This document shows, one piece after another, positions 1-7,380 of a stretch of 64,000 bases of DNA (position 1 is its first letter; every line of letters begins with the position of its first letter). The stretch is from assembly GCA_041398565.1 (NCBI GenBank), contig JAWKUN010000003.1:1364001-1428000 (forward strand), written 5' to 3'. A program made the position numbers and the translations under genes. Below the pieces are notes generated by a model that saw nothing but the letters and a program-made list of their open reading frames with translations, was not told the DNA's origin and made no database searches. The DNA is from DATGPD01 sp041398565 (GTDB lineage Bacteria; Planctomycetota; UBA1135; UBA2386).

Positions 1-676
1 TTTGCAGCGTCGGCACCAGACGGTGGCTGCCGCGGGTGCGCACGATGTCGACGCCAGCGAAGAGGCGAGCGCACAGCCGCTGCACGCCGGTCGACACCGT
101 CGCCGAGAACATCGCCATCTGCCGCTCCGCCGGACACGACTCGACGATCGTGGTCGCGTCCGGCAGGAAGCCCTTGTCCAGCATCTGGTCGGTCTCGTCG
201 AACACCAGCATGCGCACGTCGCCGAGGTCGACGCGCCGGCGCTGCAGGAACTGCACCAGGCGGCCGGGCGTCGCCACCAAGACGTCGCAGGGCCCGGCCA
301 CGTTGCGCTTCGCCACTTCCAACGTCGTGCCCCCGAGCACGCTGCGCACGCGCAGGCGCGTGTGGTGGGTGAAGGTCTTGAACACTCGCGTCACCTGCTC
401 GCCGAGTTCACGCGTCGGCACCAGCACCACGCCGCGCGGTCGACCGGCCGCCTTGACCGCCCCGGCGTCGTCCTCCACGCGCTTCAAGCGGTCGAGCATC
501 GGCAGCACGTATGCCAGCGTCTTGCCGCTGCCGGTCTCGGCCACACCAACCACGTCCTTGCCAGCGCGCAGGCGCGGGATCACCGCCGCCTGGATCTCGG
601 TGGGGGTGGTGAGTCGTTGCTCGGTGAGCGACGTCTGGATCGAGGGCAGGAAGTCGAAGTCGCTCAGGGACTCCAT
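1..676 (-). CDS. DEAD-box RNA helicase, N-terminal part (3' end outside window)
   Basis: ATP-dependent RNA helicase RecA-like domain 1, probably acting in RNA remodelling or ribosome assembly in the cytoplasm. Reading the minus strand from ATG 676-674 gives MESLSDFDFL..., then the Q-motif region (TPTEIQAAVI), motif I AETGSGKT, motif Ia PTRELGEQV, a GG pair, motif Ib TPGR, motif II DETD and motif III SAT. The frame stays open to base 1, so helicase domain 2 is missing only because the window ends. Motif II is DETD rather than the canonical DEAD; both acidic residues needed for Mg-ATP are kept. The start is supported by an AAGGG about 7 bases upstream; an in-frame GTG lies further upstream but adds a basic, low-complexity stretch. 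The family call is firm; which paralogue it is cannot be told. Confidence 0.9.
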   Translation of the reverse strand, partial: MESLSDFDFLPSIQTSLTEQRLTTPTEIQAAVIPRLRAGKDVVGVAETGSGKTLAYVLPMLDRLKRVEDDAGAVKAAGRPRGVVLVPTRELGEQVTRVFKTFTHHTRLRVRSVLGGTTLEVAKRNVAGPCDVLVATPGRLVQFLQRRRVDLGDVRMLVFDETDQMLDKGFLPDATTIVESCPAERQMAMFSATVSTGVQRLCARLFAGVDIVRTRGSHRLVPTLQ

Positions 677-1143
677 CGCGCCCTTGTAGCGCCGGCGGCA
701 TGTGGCCGAGCGCGCGAAGTCGCGTTTGCGCGAGGCGGCTGCCACCCTCCGTCTGCGCCGCTACGCCTGCCGGGCCTGCCGAAGACCTGCGCCTGCCGGC
801 CTTCGCCCTGTGCGGCCGCGTCGCCGACGTCGACGGTGCCTGGAAGTTCGCCGAGGCCCTCGGCACGCGCTTCCTCGAGTCGGTTCTGGGCACCCGGTTT
901 CGGCGACGCTGGCACCGATCGACCTCCAACTCGGCATGTCGACGCGGGCCTGGCCAGTCACGCTGTCCCCGCCCGGGGGGCCGGATCCGGTCACCTCGGT
1001 GGCCGTGCCGGCGGGCGGCGGCAAGTGATTCGACCCGATCGAGGAACGCGCGGGGAAGCCCGAGCGACCGCCTCCGGGCACGCCGGTGGACGCTGCCCGC
1101 GCGTGCCGTTGACGCCGCCCACCAGCCTGGCGACAACCCACGC
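677..1143. other. Intergenic region between divergent genes, no gene seen
   Basis: This 467-base gap separates the divergently read helicase and DUF3667 gene, so both promoters should lie here. Open frames across it encode Arg/Pro-rich sequence without family features. I found no convincing -35/-10 pair, RNA gene or repeat. Confidence 0.5.
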
Positions 1144-2004
1144 ATGCCCGGTCCGCCTGGCCCGTCTCCGCCTGCGTCCACGTCGCCGCTCTGTCCGACC
1201 TGCGGTGCGACGCGCGTGGGGGAGTACTGTCAGGCCTGCGGCGAGCGCCGGCTCGATCCGGAGCGCGACCACTCGCTGCGCTGGTTGCTCGGTCAGCTCG
1301 TCGACGGCTTGCTGCAGCTCGACGCCAAGGTCCTGCGCACGTACCGGGCACTGCTGGTGCGACCGGGCTCGCTGACGCGCGACCACCTCGAGGGCCGGCG
1401 CGTGCGCACGGTGATGCCCTTCCAGCTCTTCCTGCTGACCGGTCTGGTCTTCTACCTGTGCTTCTCGCACGCCTACGCTGCGCCGGTCGCTGCGCTGGCA
1501 GACGCCCGCGCGCGGGGAGTCTGGTTCGGCAACATCCTGCAGTACGACATCCGTGGAGCCATCGCGGCGAAGGCAGCGGCAACCGGTCAGACCGCCGATG
1601 TGTTGGCGATGCGCGTGTTCGACCGAGCTGGTCAGGAGTCGAAGATCTTCCTGGGGGCGTTGGTGCCGGTGCAAGCCCTGGCCCTGTGGCTGCTGCACCG
1701 GCGCCACGAACCGCGCTTCGTGCCGCACCTGATCGCGGCGTTGCACTTGTTCACCGTGTTCCTCGTCTTCGACCTGGTGTTCCTGTGGGTCTGGCGTCTG
1801 CTCGGCCACCGCACGATCACCGACACGATGTTCCTGCCGCTGGTGGTCACGTACGCGGTCCACGTGTTCGTCGGGCTGCGACGCATCCACGGTGGTGGGC
1901 TGCTGGCGACCGGCGTTCGCACCCTGGCCTTCCTCGCGGTCTTCCTGGCCGCGATCCTCGCCTATCGGCAGGTGATCACCATCGTGGCGGTGCGACTCGT
2001 GTGA
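1144..2004 (+). CDS. DUF3667-like zinc-ribbon membrane protein
   Basis: Predicted 286-residue inner-membrane protein of unknown function. The N-terminus has a CPTCG...YCQACGE zinc ribbon (Cys17, Cys20, Cys29, Cys32), followed by a conserved-looking segment LLGQLVDGLLQLDAKVLRTYRALLxRPG and about five hydrophobic segments (roughly residues 87-110, 163-182, 195-220, 228-248, 255-285). That order is typical of the DUF3667 family. The ATG at 1144 was chosen because everything upstream in frame is Arg/Pro-rich and the zinc ribbon follows directly. It may be followed immediately by the small ORF at 2008. Function is not known; the family name is from recognition of the ribbon plus membrane layout. 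Confidence 0.75.
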   Translation: MPGPPGPSPPASTSPLCPTCGATRVGEYCQACGERRLDPERDHSLRWLLGQLVDGLLQLDAKVLRTYRALLVRPGSLTRDHLEGRRVRTVMPFQLFLLTGLVFYLCFSHAYAAPVAALADARARGVWFGNILQYDIRGAIAAKAAATGQTADVLAMRVFDRAGQESKIFLGALVPVQALALWLLHRRHEPRFVPHLIAALHLFTVFLVFDLVFLWVWRLLGHRTITDTMFLPLVVTYAVHVFVGLRRIHGGGLLATGVRTLAFLAVFLAAILAYRQVITIVAVRLV

Positions 2005-2007
2005 TGC

Positions 2008-2265
2008 GTGCTGGTCGCGGCTCCCAAGGAAGCCGCCGACCCCGCCAGTCTGCTGCCCGCGCTGCGCACGGTTCACGACCACGCCACGGAGGTCGTGCGC
2101 GGTGGCAACGCCGACGCCGGTCGTGTGCGGCAACTGCGTGGGCAGTTGGGCGTTGAAGCGTTCGCCGAACTCGCGGTCAACGTGCTCGGGTGCCGGATCT
2201 ACCCAGGACTTCGGCGGGCGATGGGCGCGGAAGTGTCCTGTCCACCGCCCACGCTCGACTTCTGA
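2008..2265 (+). CDS. Small ORF, possible carboxymuconolactone decarboxylase-like fragment
   Basis: An 85-codon frame starts at GTG 2008, three bases after the stop of the DUF3667 gene and in the same frame. The translation contains HDHATEVVRGG, then LRGQLGVEAFAELAVNVLG and YPGLRRAMG. This resembles the last helices of CMD/alkylhydroperoxidase-like proteins, where a 'LR..f....lvEL......n...R...alG' pattern closes the domain. It lacks the catalytic CxxC...H helix of that family, so it would be a fragment or a divergent small protein. There is no room for an independent ribosome site, so expression would need coupling to the upstream stop. It could also be fortuitous high-GC open frame. Confidence 0.35.
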   Translation: MLVAAPKEAADPASLLPALRTVHDHATEVVRGGNADAGRVRQLRGQLGVEAFAELAVNVLGCRIYPGLRRAMGAEVSCPPPTLDF

Positions 2266-2321
2266 AGGCGCGCCAGCGCCGCTCGATCGCACGCAGAACT
2301 CGTCGCTCTTCGGGCGCTGCC

Positions 2322-2360
2322 GAAGTAACAGGGTGGAGCCTGACTCCACTCTGTTACTTC
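2322..2360. terminator. Near-perfect 39-bp hairpin at end of the secreted-protein gene (family B palindrome)
   Basis: GAAGTAACAG, then g, GTGGAG, loop cctga, CTCCAC, t, CTGTTACTTC: two stacked stems of 10 and 6 bp around a 5-base loop. It overlaps the stop codon (TCA on the plus strand, 2359-2361) of the minus-strand gene and follows the plus-strand genes, so it could act as a bidirectional terminator. Related sequence occurs at 18239-18272 and 29859-29886. Confidence 0.6.
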
Positions 2361-4656
2361 AGCGGAACTGGGCGCGCAGGCCCTGGGTGCTGAGCAGGCC
2401 GCGCGGGTTGGCGCCCGGCGCGAAGTGCGCATACATGAAGTAGAGGTCGCCGAAGGTCGCCGGGTCGTCCGGGACCGGCAGGGTCACGCGCATGTGGCCG
2501 GCGCCGTCGGTGTTGCCGCCGAACACCACCAGAAGGGTTGCCGGGTCGACGTTCTGGAAGCAGTTGGGCATGCCGAAGAACGCCAAGGGAATGGCCGCCG
2601 GCGTCAGCGCGATCTCCAGTACGGCCGGCGTGCCCGGCAGTGCGCGGTTCAGGTCGAGCGCGTAGAACTCGTGTCCGGCGTACGGCGGCTCGGGCGCCGC
2701 GATGCTGCCACCGCAGCTCGTGCCGTAGAGCACGTTCTGTGCGGTGCTCGGGTAGGTGAGGTGCTGCGCGTAGATCGAGGCCGCGGTGTTGCCCGACGGC
2801 AGGAACAGCTCTTGGTAGGTGTGCACGAACGGGAAGCGCCGGTTGGTCGGGTCGAAGCAGATACCCGGATCGGCGAACGACGCCGCGAAGCCGCCCGTGG
2901 TGGGCAGTGCCGTGTAGGTCTGCGACTCGACGGTGGCGGCCGTGTAGCCGACGCGACGGATCATCGCGTCGCTGCTGCCGCGCAGGTAGACCACCGCCCA
3001 GTGCGAGGTGGTGCGCGTGTCGACGGCGACGTCGCCCAGGGTGAGGAGGCCGGTGAGGAAGGCGTCGAGCGTCCGGGTCTGCTTCAACACCGGCGCGGCG
3101 GCGTTCTCCGCCCAGTCGAAGCGTTGGGCTGCGATCAGCAGGCCGTTGCCGGTCGACAGCGTCGTCTCCTGTTGTTGCCACGCCACCAGGTAGCGGCCCG
3201 CGGCGCCGTCGAGCTTCGGCCGCACCTTGTGCACCGGCGTGCTCACGTCGGGGCCGACGGTGGCGACGCCCGCAACCACGCCTGCCTGCGTCACCCGGGC
3301 AGCGCGTAGGTCGTAGTCGTCGTTGGTCACGGTACGGTCCTGCTCTTGCCACGCGGTCACCCACGAGCCGTTGCCGTTGGCCTGCGCCGACACCGTCGGG
3401 CGCTCGCGCCGCCAGGTCGTGCCGGCGGCGGATCCCGCCAAGAAGATCGGGCTGCCCAGGGTCGCGGCGGCGGCGTCGACGACGCGTCCCAGCACGTCTT
3501 GCGTCGCGTTGCCGCTGCGCTGTTCGTACACCATCAACGCCAGGTTGCCGGCCGAGCCGCCGATGTCGGCGAAGCCGTAGTCGTCGCTCGCCGGCGGCGT
3601 CACGTCGAGCACCGTGCCGCTGTTGAGCGTCGAGTTGCCGCTGGCGTGCAGGTACACCCGCACCGAGGAGACCACGGTCGGGATGTGGGTGCGGACCGTG
3701 GCCAGCGCGTACTTGCCGGCGCCGGCGACGAAGGTGACGTTCCCCGACTCGGAGCTGATGCCGCCGAGCACGTCGCTGTACACCAGGGTCGGGCTGCCGA
3801 AGTTCGCGTCGGCGACGTAGGCCAGCACGTCGAGGTCGCTGGTGCCGAACGACTCGGCGAACACGTACAGGAGCTGACCGGTGGTCGGGTTGTGGGTGAC
3901 GCGTGCCTCGTAGTAGCGGTCGAAGAAGGTCATCGAGCGGTGCAGCACCACCCGCGTGGTCAGTGGATCGACGACCACCGGGTAGGCGGCGTCCCGAAGC
4001 CATGCGCCGTCGACCGTGAGCGTCACGCGGCTGCCGTCGAAGCCGGTCGTCACGGGCACCCGTCGGCCGTGCGCGTCGATGGCGGTGGCCTCGCCGTAGC
4101 GGACCAGAGCCTGGCCCCGTGCGGTCCGGAACACCAGCGCGGTGTGCGCGGCGGCGCACGGCTCGGCACGCAGGTCGGTGTCGAAGGAGCCGACGATCTG
4201 CAGGTCTCCCGGTGAGCGCGGCGGCGCGTCCAGCACGAAGCTCTGCTCCACGCCCTGCGGCGACACATCGTAGGTCTCGGTGACGCCCGGCCAGCACCGC
4301 GCGAAACGTCGCGGCGTCCAGGTGGGGGTCGGCGCCGCGGCGGCCGCCGCGGCGCTCGTGTCGAGCAGAGTGACGCCGCCGGCCGTCACCGCCCGCAGCC
4401 GGTAGCGCAGAGGGTGCACCTGGGGGTCGTCGGCGGTCGGCCGTGGATAGAAGGCGAAGCCGTCGTGGAACGAGGCCTTGTAGCTGCGCCCCATCGCCCA
4501 CACGCCGTAGGCGCCGGCATCGTCGCCGCGCGGCGCCGTGTGCAGCGGCACCAGGAAGTCGTCCGCTTCGAGGACCGCGCGCGGGTCTCGGGGTGCGATG
4601 GGGCCCTGCGCCACGGCGCACAGCGGGAAGAGGACCAGAGGGAGAATGCGAATCAT
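2359..4656 (-). CDS. Secreted protein with C-terminal beta-rich module
   Basis: 765-residue exported protein of unknown function. The start ATG 4656-4654 gives MIRILPLVLFPLCAVAQ, a clear signal peptide. The middle holds a repetitive beta-rich region (residues about 230-630) with ordinary propeller-like spacing (VTLTVDGAW, DLDVLAYVADANF, RPTVSAQANGNGSWVTAWQE). The C-terminal ~130 residues have the module shared by many proteins of this window: ...GTSCGG..., ALPGTPAVLEI, IPLAFFGMPNC, VTLPVPDDPATFGDLYFMYA, ending in RAQFR. Open frame continues upstream of the signal peptide but is Arg/Ser-rich. A hairpin sits on the stop codon. Role could be an extracellular or cell-surface protein; no catalytic motif was seen. 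Confidence 0.8.
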   Translation of the reverse strand: MIRILPLVLFPLCAVAQGPIAPRDPRAVLEADDFLVPLHTAPRGDDAGAYGVWAMGRSYKASFHDGFAFYPRPTADDPQVHPLRYRLRAVTAGGVTLLDTSAAAAAAAPTPTWTPRRFARCWPGVTETYDVSPQGVEQSFVLDAPPRSPGDLQIVGSFDTDLRAEPCAAAHTALVFRTARGQALVRYGEATAIDAHGRRVPVTTGFDGSRVTLTVDGAWLRDAAYPVVVDPLTTRVVLHRSMTFFDRYYEARVTHNPTTGQLLYVFAESFGTSDLDVLAYVADANFGSPTLVYSDVLGGISSESGNVTFVAGAGKYALATVRTHIPTVVSSVRVYLHASGNSTLNSGTVLDVTPPASDDYGFADIGGSAGNLALMVYEQRSGNATQDVLGRVVDAAAATLGSPIFLAGSAAGTTWRRERPTVSAQANGNGSWVTAWQEQDRTVTNDDYDLRAARVTQAGVVAGVATVGPDVSTPVHKVRPKLDGAAGRYLVAWQQQETTLSTGNGLLIAAQRFDWAENAAAPVLKQTRTLDAFLTGLLTLGDVAVDTRTTSHWAVVYLRGSSDAMIRRVGYTAATVESQTYTALPTTGGFAASFADPGICFDPTNRRFPFVHTYQELFLPSGNTAASIYAQHLTYPSTAQNVLYGTSCGGSIAAPEPPYAGHEFYALDLNRALPGTPAVLEIALTPAAIPLAFFGMPNCFQNVDPATLLVVFGGNTDGAGHMRVTLPVPDDPATFGDLYFMYAHFAPGANPRGLLSTQGLRAQFR

Positions 4657-4993
4657 GGCGAGTTCCGAAGGAGGCGATAGTCCGATGACATCGAAGGGCG
4701 GGCGCGGCGCGCCACACCCCTGAGCGACCAAGCCGGAGACCGGCGCCGGTGTGACAGCGCCTCGCGAAGTCCCTGATGGGGCGGACGACCGAGTTCGTTG
4801 CCCATGGTCCGAGCCTTGCCGCGGATGGAGCCAGGCTGCGCCGCTGGACGCTGGGTCCGGGCCCGCGTCACGCGGTCCATGCCGTCGGGCCTCGGTGTCG
4901 CCGGACTCGGGTGGGCCTGGCCCCCCGACCGACACCAGCCGGGCGGGCACGGAGGCCGATAGCAAGCGAGCGCGTCCCGTCCCGTCCGCTGCC
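4657..4993. other. Intergenic region with a degenerate family A palindrome
   Basis: The gap lies between the divergent secreted-protein and HD-GYP genes and should hold both promoters. Its only recognisable content is a degenerate palindromic element at 4775-4855. Confidence 0.5.
4775..4855. repeat. Degenerate family A palindromic element
   Basis: Reads GATGGGGCGGACGACC ... GCCCATGG ... GCGGATGGAGCCAGGCTG CGCCGCTGGACGCTGG. The two blocks match, with several mismatches, the two hairpins of the clean copies at 60309-60390 and 12641-12721. The first stem is largely lost. Confidence 0.6.
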
Positions 4994-6631
4994 ATGCCCG
5001 TCCTCTCCGTCGACGAACTCGTCACCCGCCTCGAGCAGCTCAACGACATCGGTGTCGCCCTGTCCAAGGAGAAGGACCTGGCGCGCCTGCTCGAACAGAT
5101 CGTGCAGGCGGCCAAGGCGCTCACTCACGCCGACGCCGGCACCCTCTACCGGGTGACCGACGACGGGCTGTGCCGCTTCGAGATCGTGCGCACCGACTCG
5201 CTGGGGCTGGCCTACGGCGGCACTTCGGGGCAGGCGATTCCGTTCGCGCCGATCCCGCTCCGTCACCGCGACGGAGCGCCGAACGACACCATGGTGGTGG
5301 TGCACGCCGCGCTCAGCGGCCGCACTGTCAACATCGAAGACGCCTACGTCGACGAGCGCTTCGACTTCTCCGGCACCCGAGCCTTCGACGCGCGCACCGG
5401 CTACCGGTCGAAGTCGTTCATGACCGTGCCGATGAAGAACCACGAGGGGCAGATCATCGGTGTCCTGCAGCTCATCAACGCCGAGGACCCGGACACGGGC
5501 GAGGTGGTGCGGTTCGCCGACGCCGACCAGCGTCTGGCGGAGTCGCTGGCGTCGCAGGCGGCCATCGCGCTGACCAACCGCATCCTCATCGAGCAGCTCG
5601 AGGACCTGTTCGAGTCGTTCATCGAGCTGATCAACGTCGCCATCGACGAGAAGTCGCCCTACACCGGCGGCCACTGCCAGCGGGTGCCGGTACTCACCAT
5701 GATGCTGGCCGATGCGGCGACGCACGCCGCCCAGGGGCCGCTCGCCGGCGTGCGCCTCAGCGACAAGCAGCTGCAGGAGCTGAAGCTCGCCAGCCTGATG
5801 CACGACTGCGGCAAGCTGACGACGCCGGTGAACATCGTCGACAAGGCGACCAAGCTGCAGAAGATCTGCGATCGCATCGAGCTGGTGGCGACTCGGTTCG
5901 CGGTGCTGAAACGCGACGCCGAGATCGCGGCGCTGCAGGCGAAGTCCGAGCTGGCGCACAGCGCCCCGGGCGACGTGGCCGGGCTTGCCGCCATCGACGC
6001 CGAGCTGCGCTCCCGGCACGCCGAACTCGACAGCGACCTGGCCTTCCTGCGCCAGTGCAACCTCGGCGGCGAAACGATGGCCGAGGCGCAGATCGAGCGT
6101 GTCGAGCGCATCGCGGCACAGGTGTTCGTCGACGCGGCCGGCAGTGCGGTGCCGGTGCTCGATGCCGACGAAGTTCAGAACCTGTCGGTGCAACGCGGCA
6201 CGCTCACCCAGGCCGACCGCCAGTGCATCAACAACCACGCGGCGATGACCCACAAGATGCTGGCGGCGCTGCCGTGGCCGCGGCACCTGCGCAACGTGCC
6301 GGCGATCGCCGGCAGCCATCACGAGCGCCTCGACGGCAAGGGCTATCCGCGCGGTCTGCGCGGCAGCGCGCTGTCGACGCAGGCGCGCATCCTGGCCATC
6401 GCCGACGTGTTCGAGGCGCTGACCGCCAAGGATCGCCCCTACAAGCCGGGCAAGCCGCTGTCCGAGTCGCTACGCATCCTCGGCAGCATGGTGGTGGAGG
6501 GGGCCATCGACCCGCAGCTGTTCGACGTGTTCGTGCGCGCCAAGGTCTACCTCGACTACGCGCAGCGCTTCCTCGATCCGGCGCAGGTCGACACGGTCGA
6601 CGAGAACGCTCTGCCCGGGTACCAGCCGTGA
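4994..6631 (+). CDS. GAF/HD-GYP cyclic-di-GMP phosphodiesterase
   Basis: 545-residue cytoplasmic signalling enzyme predicted to hydrolyse cyclic-di-GMP. A GAF domain spans about residues 20-200 (VALSKEKDLARLLEQIV, DAGTLYR, SKSFMTVPMKNHEGQIIGVLQLIN). The HD-GYP domain follows: SPYTGGHCQRV, catalytic HD pair at His270-Asp271 (LMHDCGKL), and HHERLDGKGYP from residue 442. About 170 residues separate HD from HHExxDGxGYP, far more than the usual 60-70. The extra part (about 285-390) is a charged, probably coiled-coil insert (KATKLQKICDRIEL, AEAQIERVERIAAQ). ATG 4994 was chosen because the GAF-leading helix starts just after it; upstream frame is low-complexity. No partner diguanylate cyclase is in the window. 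Confidence 0.9.
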   Translation: MPVLSVDELVTRLEQLNDIGVALSKEKDLARLLEQIVQAAKALTHADAGTLYRVTDDGLCRFEIVRTDSLGLAYGGTSGQAIPFAPIPLRHRDGAPNDTMVVVHAALSGRTVNIEDAYVDERFDFSGTRAFDARTGYRSKSFMTVPMKNHEGQIIGVLQLINAEDPDTGEVVRFADADQRLAESLASQAAIALTNRILIEQLEDLFESFIELINVAIDEKSPYTGGHCQRVPVLTMMLADAATHAAQGPLAGVRLSDKQLQELKLASLMHDCGKLTTPVNIVDKATKLQKICDRIELVATRFAVLKRDAEIAALQAKSELAHSAPGDVAGLAAIDAELRSRHAELDSDLAFLRQCNLGGETMAEAQIERVERIAAQVFVDAAGSAVPVLDADEVQNLSVQRGTLTQADRQCINNHAAMTHKMLAALPWPRHLRNVPAIAGSHHERLDGKGYPRGLRGSALSTQARILAIADVFEALTAKDRPYKPGKPLSESLRILGSMVVEGAIDPQLFDVFVRAKVYLDYAQRFLDPAQVDTVDENALPGYQP

Positions 6632-6654
6632 CCGGGTGACACGGCCGGTGCACG

Positions 6655-7107
6655 TCACATCATGACGCGCACCGCGATCGCTTGGCTGAGGGTCACGCAC
6701 AGGCGCGGCAACTGGCCGACGCACAGACCCTGCACGCCGATCACCGCGCCGACCAGGAGCACGTCGTCGGGGATCGGCACCGGCACGCTGTGGAGCATGC
6801 CGACCGGCCCCTGGATCGCGACTGCCGGCTGCACGCCGAGCATGCAGAAAGACGCGCCGCCGCACACCACGACCGGCGGCAAGGGCAACGGCGGCCGTTG
6901 CACGTCGCCGAAGATCAGCATCGGAATGTCGGTGCCCGTGCAACTCCACTCGAAGTTGACGGTGGTGTTGATCCGCGGCGGGCCGGACACGGTGACGGCG
7001 GCCGCGCCCGGGCAGCCGGTACCCGGGAGTACGGAGACCTGTGCCGCGAGCGGCGCGGCCGCGAGCGTGAGCGCAGCCAGGAGACGAACGAAAGAGTGCT
7101 CGTACAT
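6655..7107 (-). CDS. Small secreted protein consisting of the shared module
   Basis: 150-residue protein with signal peptide MYEHSFVRLLAALTLAAAPLAAQ. The mature part is essentially one copy of the module found at the C-terminus of the giant secreted proteins of this window: LPGTGCPGAAAVTVSGPP, TVNFEWSCTG, MLIFGDV..., CGGASFCMLGVQPAVAI, then HSVPVPIPDDVLLVGAVIGVQ. Six or so cysteines could form disulfides outside the cell. Function unknown; it could be a subunit or free form of whatever the module binds. The stop lies 23 bases from the HD-GYP stop, so the two genes converge. Confidence 0.75.
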   Translation of the reverse strand: MYEHSFVRLLAALTLAAAPLAAQVSVLPGTGCPGAAAVTVSGPPRINTTVNFEWSCTGTDIPMLIFGDVQRPPLPLPPVVVCGGASFCMLGVQPAVAIQGPVGMLHSVPVPIPDDVLLVGAVIGVQGLCVGQLPRLCVTLSQAIAVRVMM

Positions 7108-7380
7108 GTGAACCCCAAATCCCGCTCGGCGATGGACCCCATTGCCCGCGACGAGCGATGGAGGGACTCTATGGATGCCCGCTGCCGGTTTCCAGTGCTC
7201 GATGTCGGCACGCTGAGTCCCGCATGGGCAACGACCGCAAGTCTCGGACGACCGATGACTGCATCACGAGCCAGCCGCCTCTCCCGTTCGTCACGCCTCG
7301 GACTACGCGAGTGGTCCGCCTCGGCTGGCCGCACCGCGCGCGGGCCGTCGCGTCTGCGCGTCCGACCTCGAATCACCACC

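Noticed and set aside
991..2349. 452-residue minus-strand open frame opposite the DUF3667 gene
   Set aside because: Its composition (Gln/His/Arg-rich, no domain) is typical of antisense frames in GC-rich genes, and the plus strand has a recognisable zinc ribbon.
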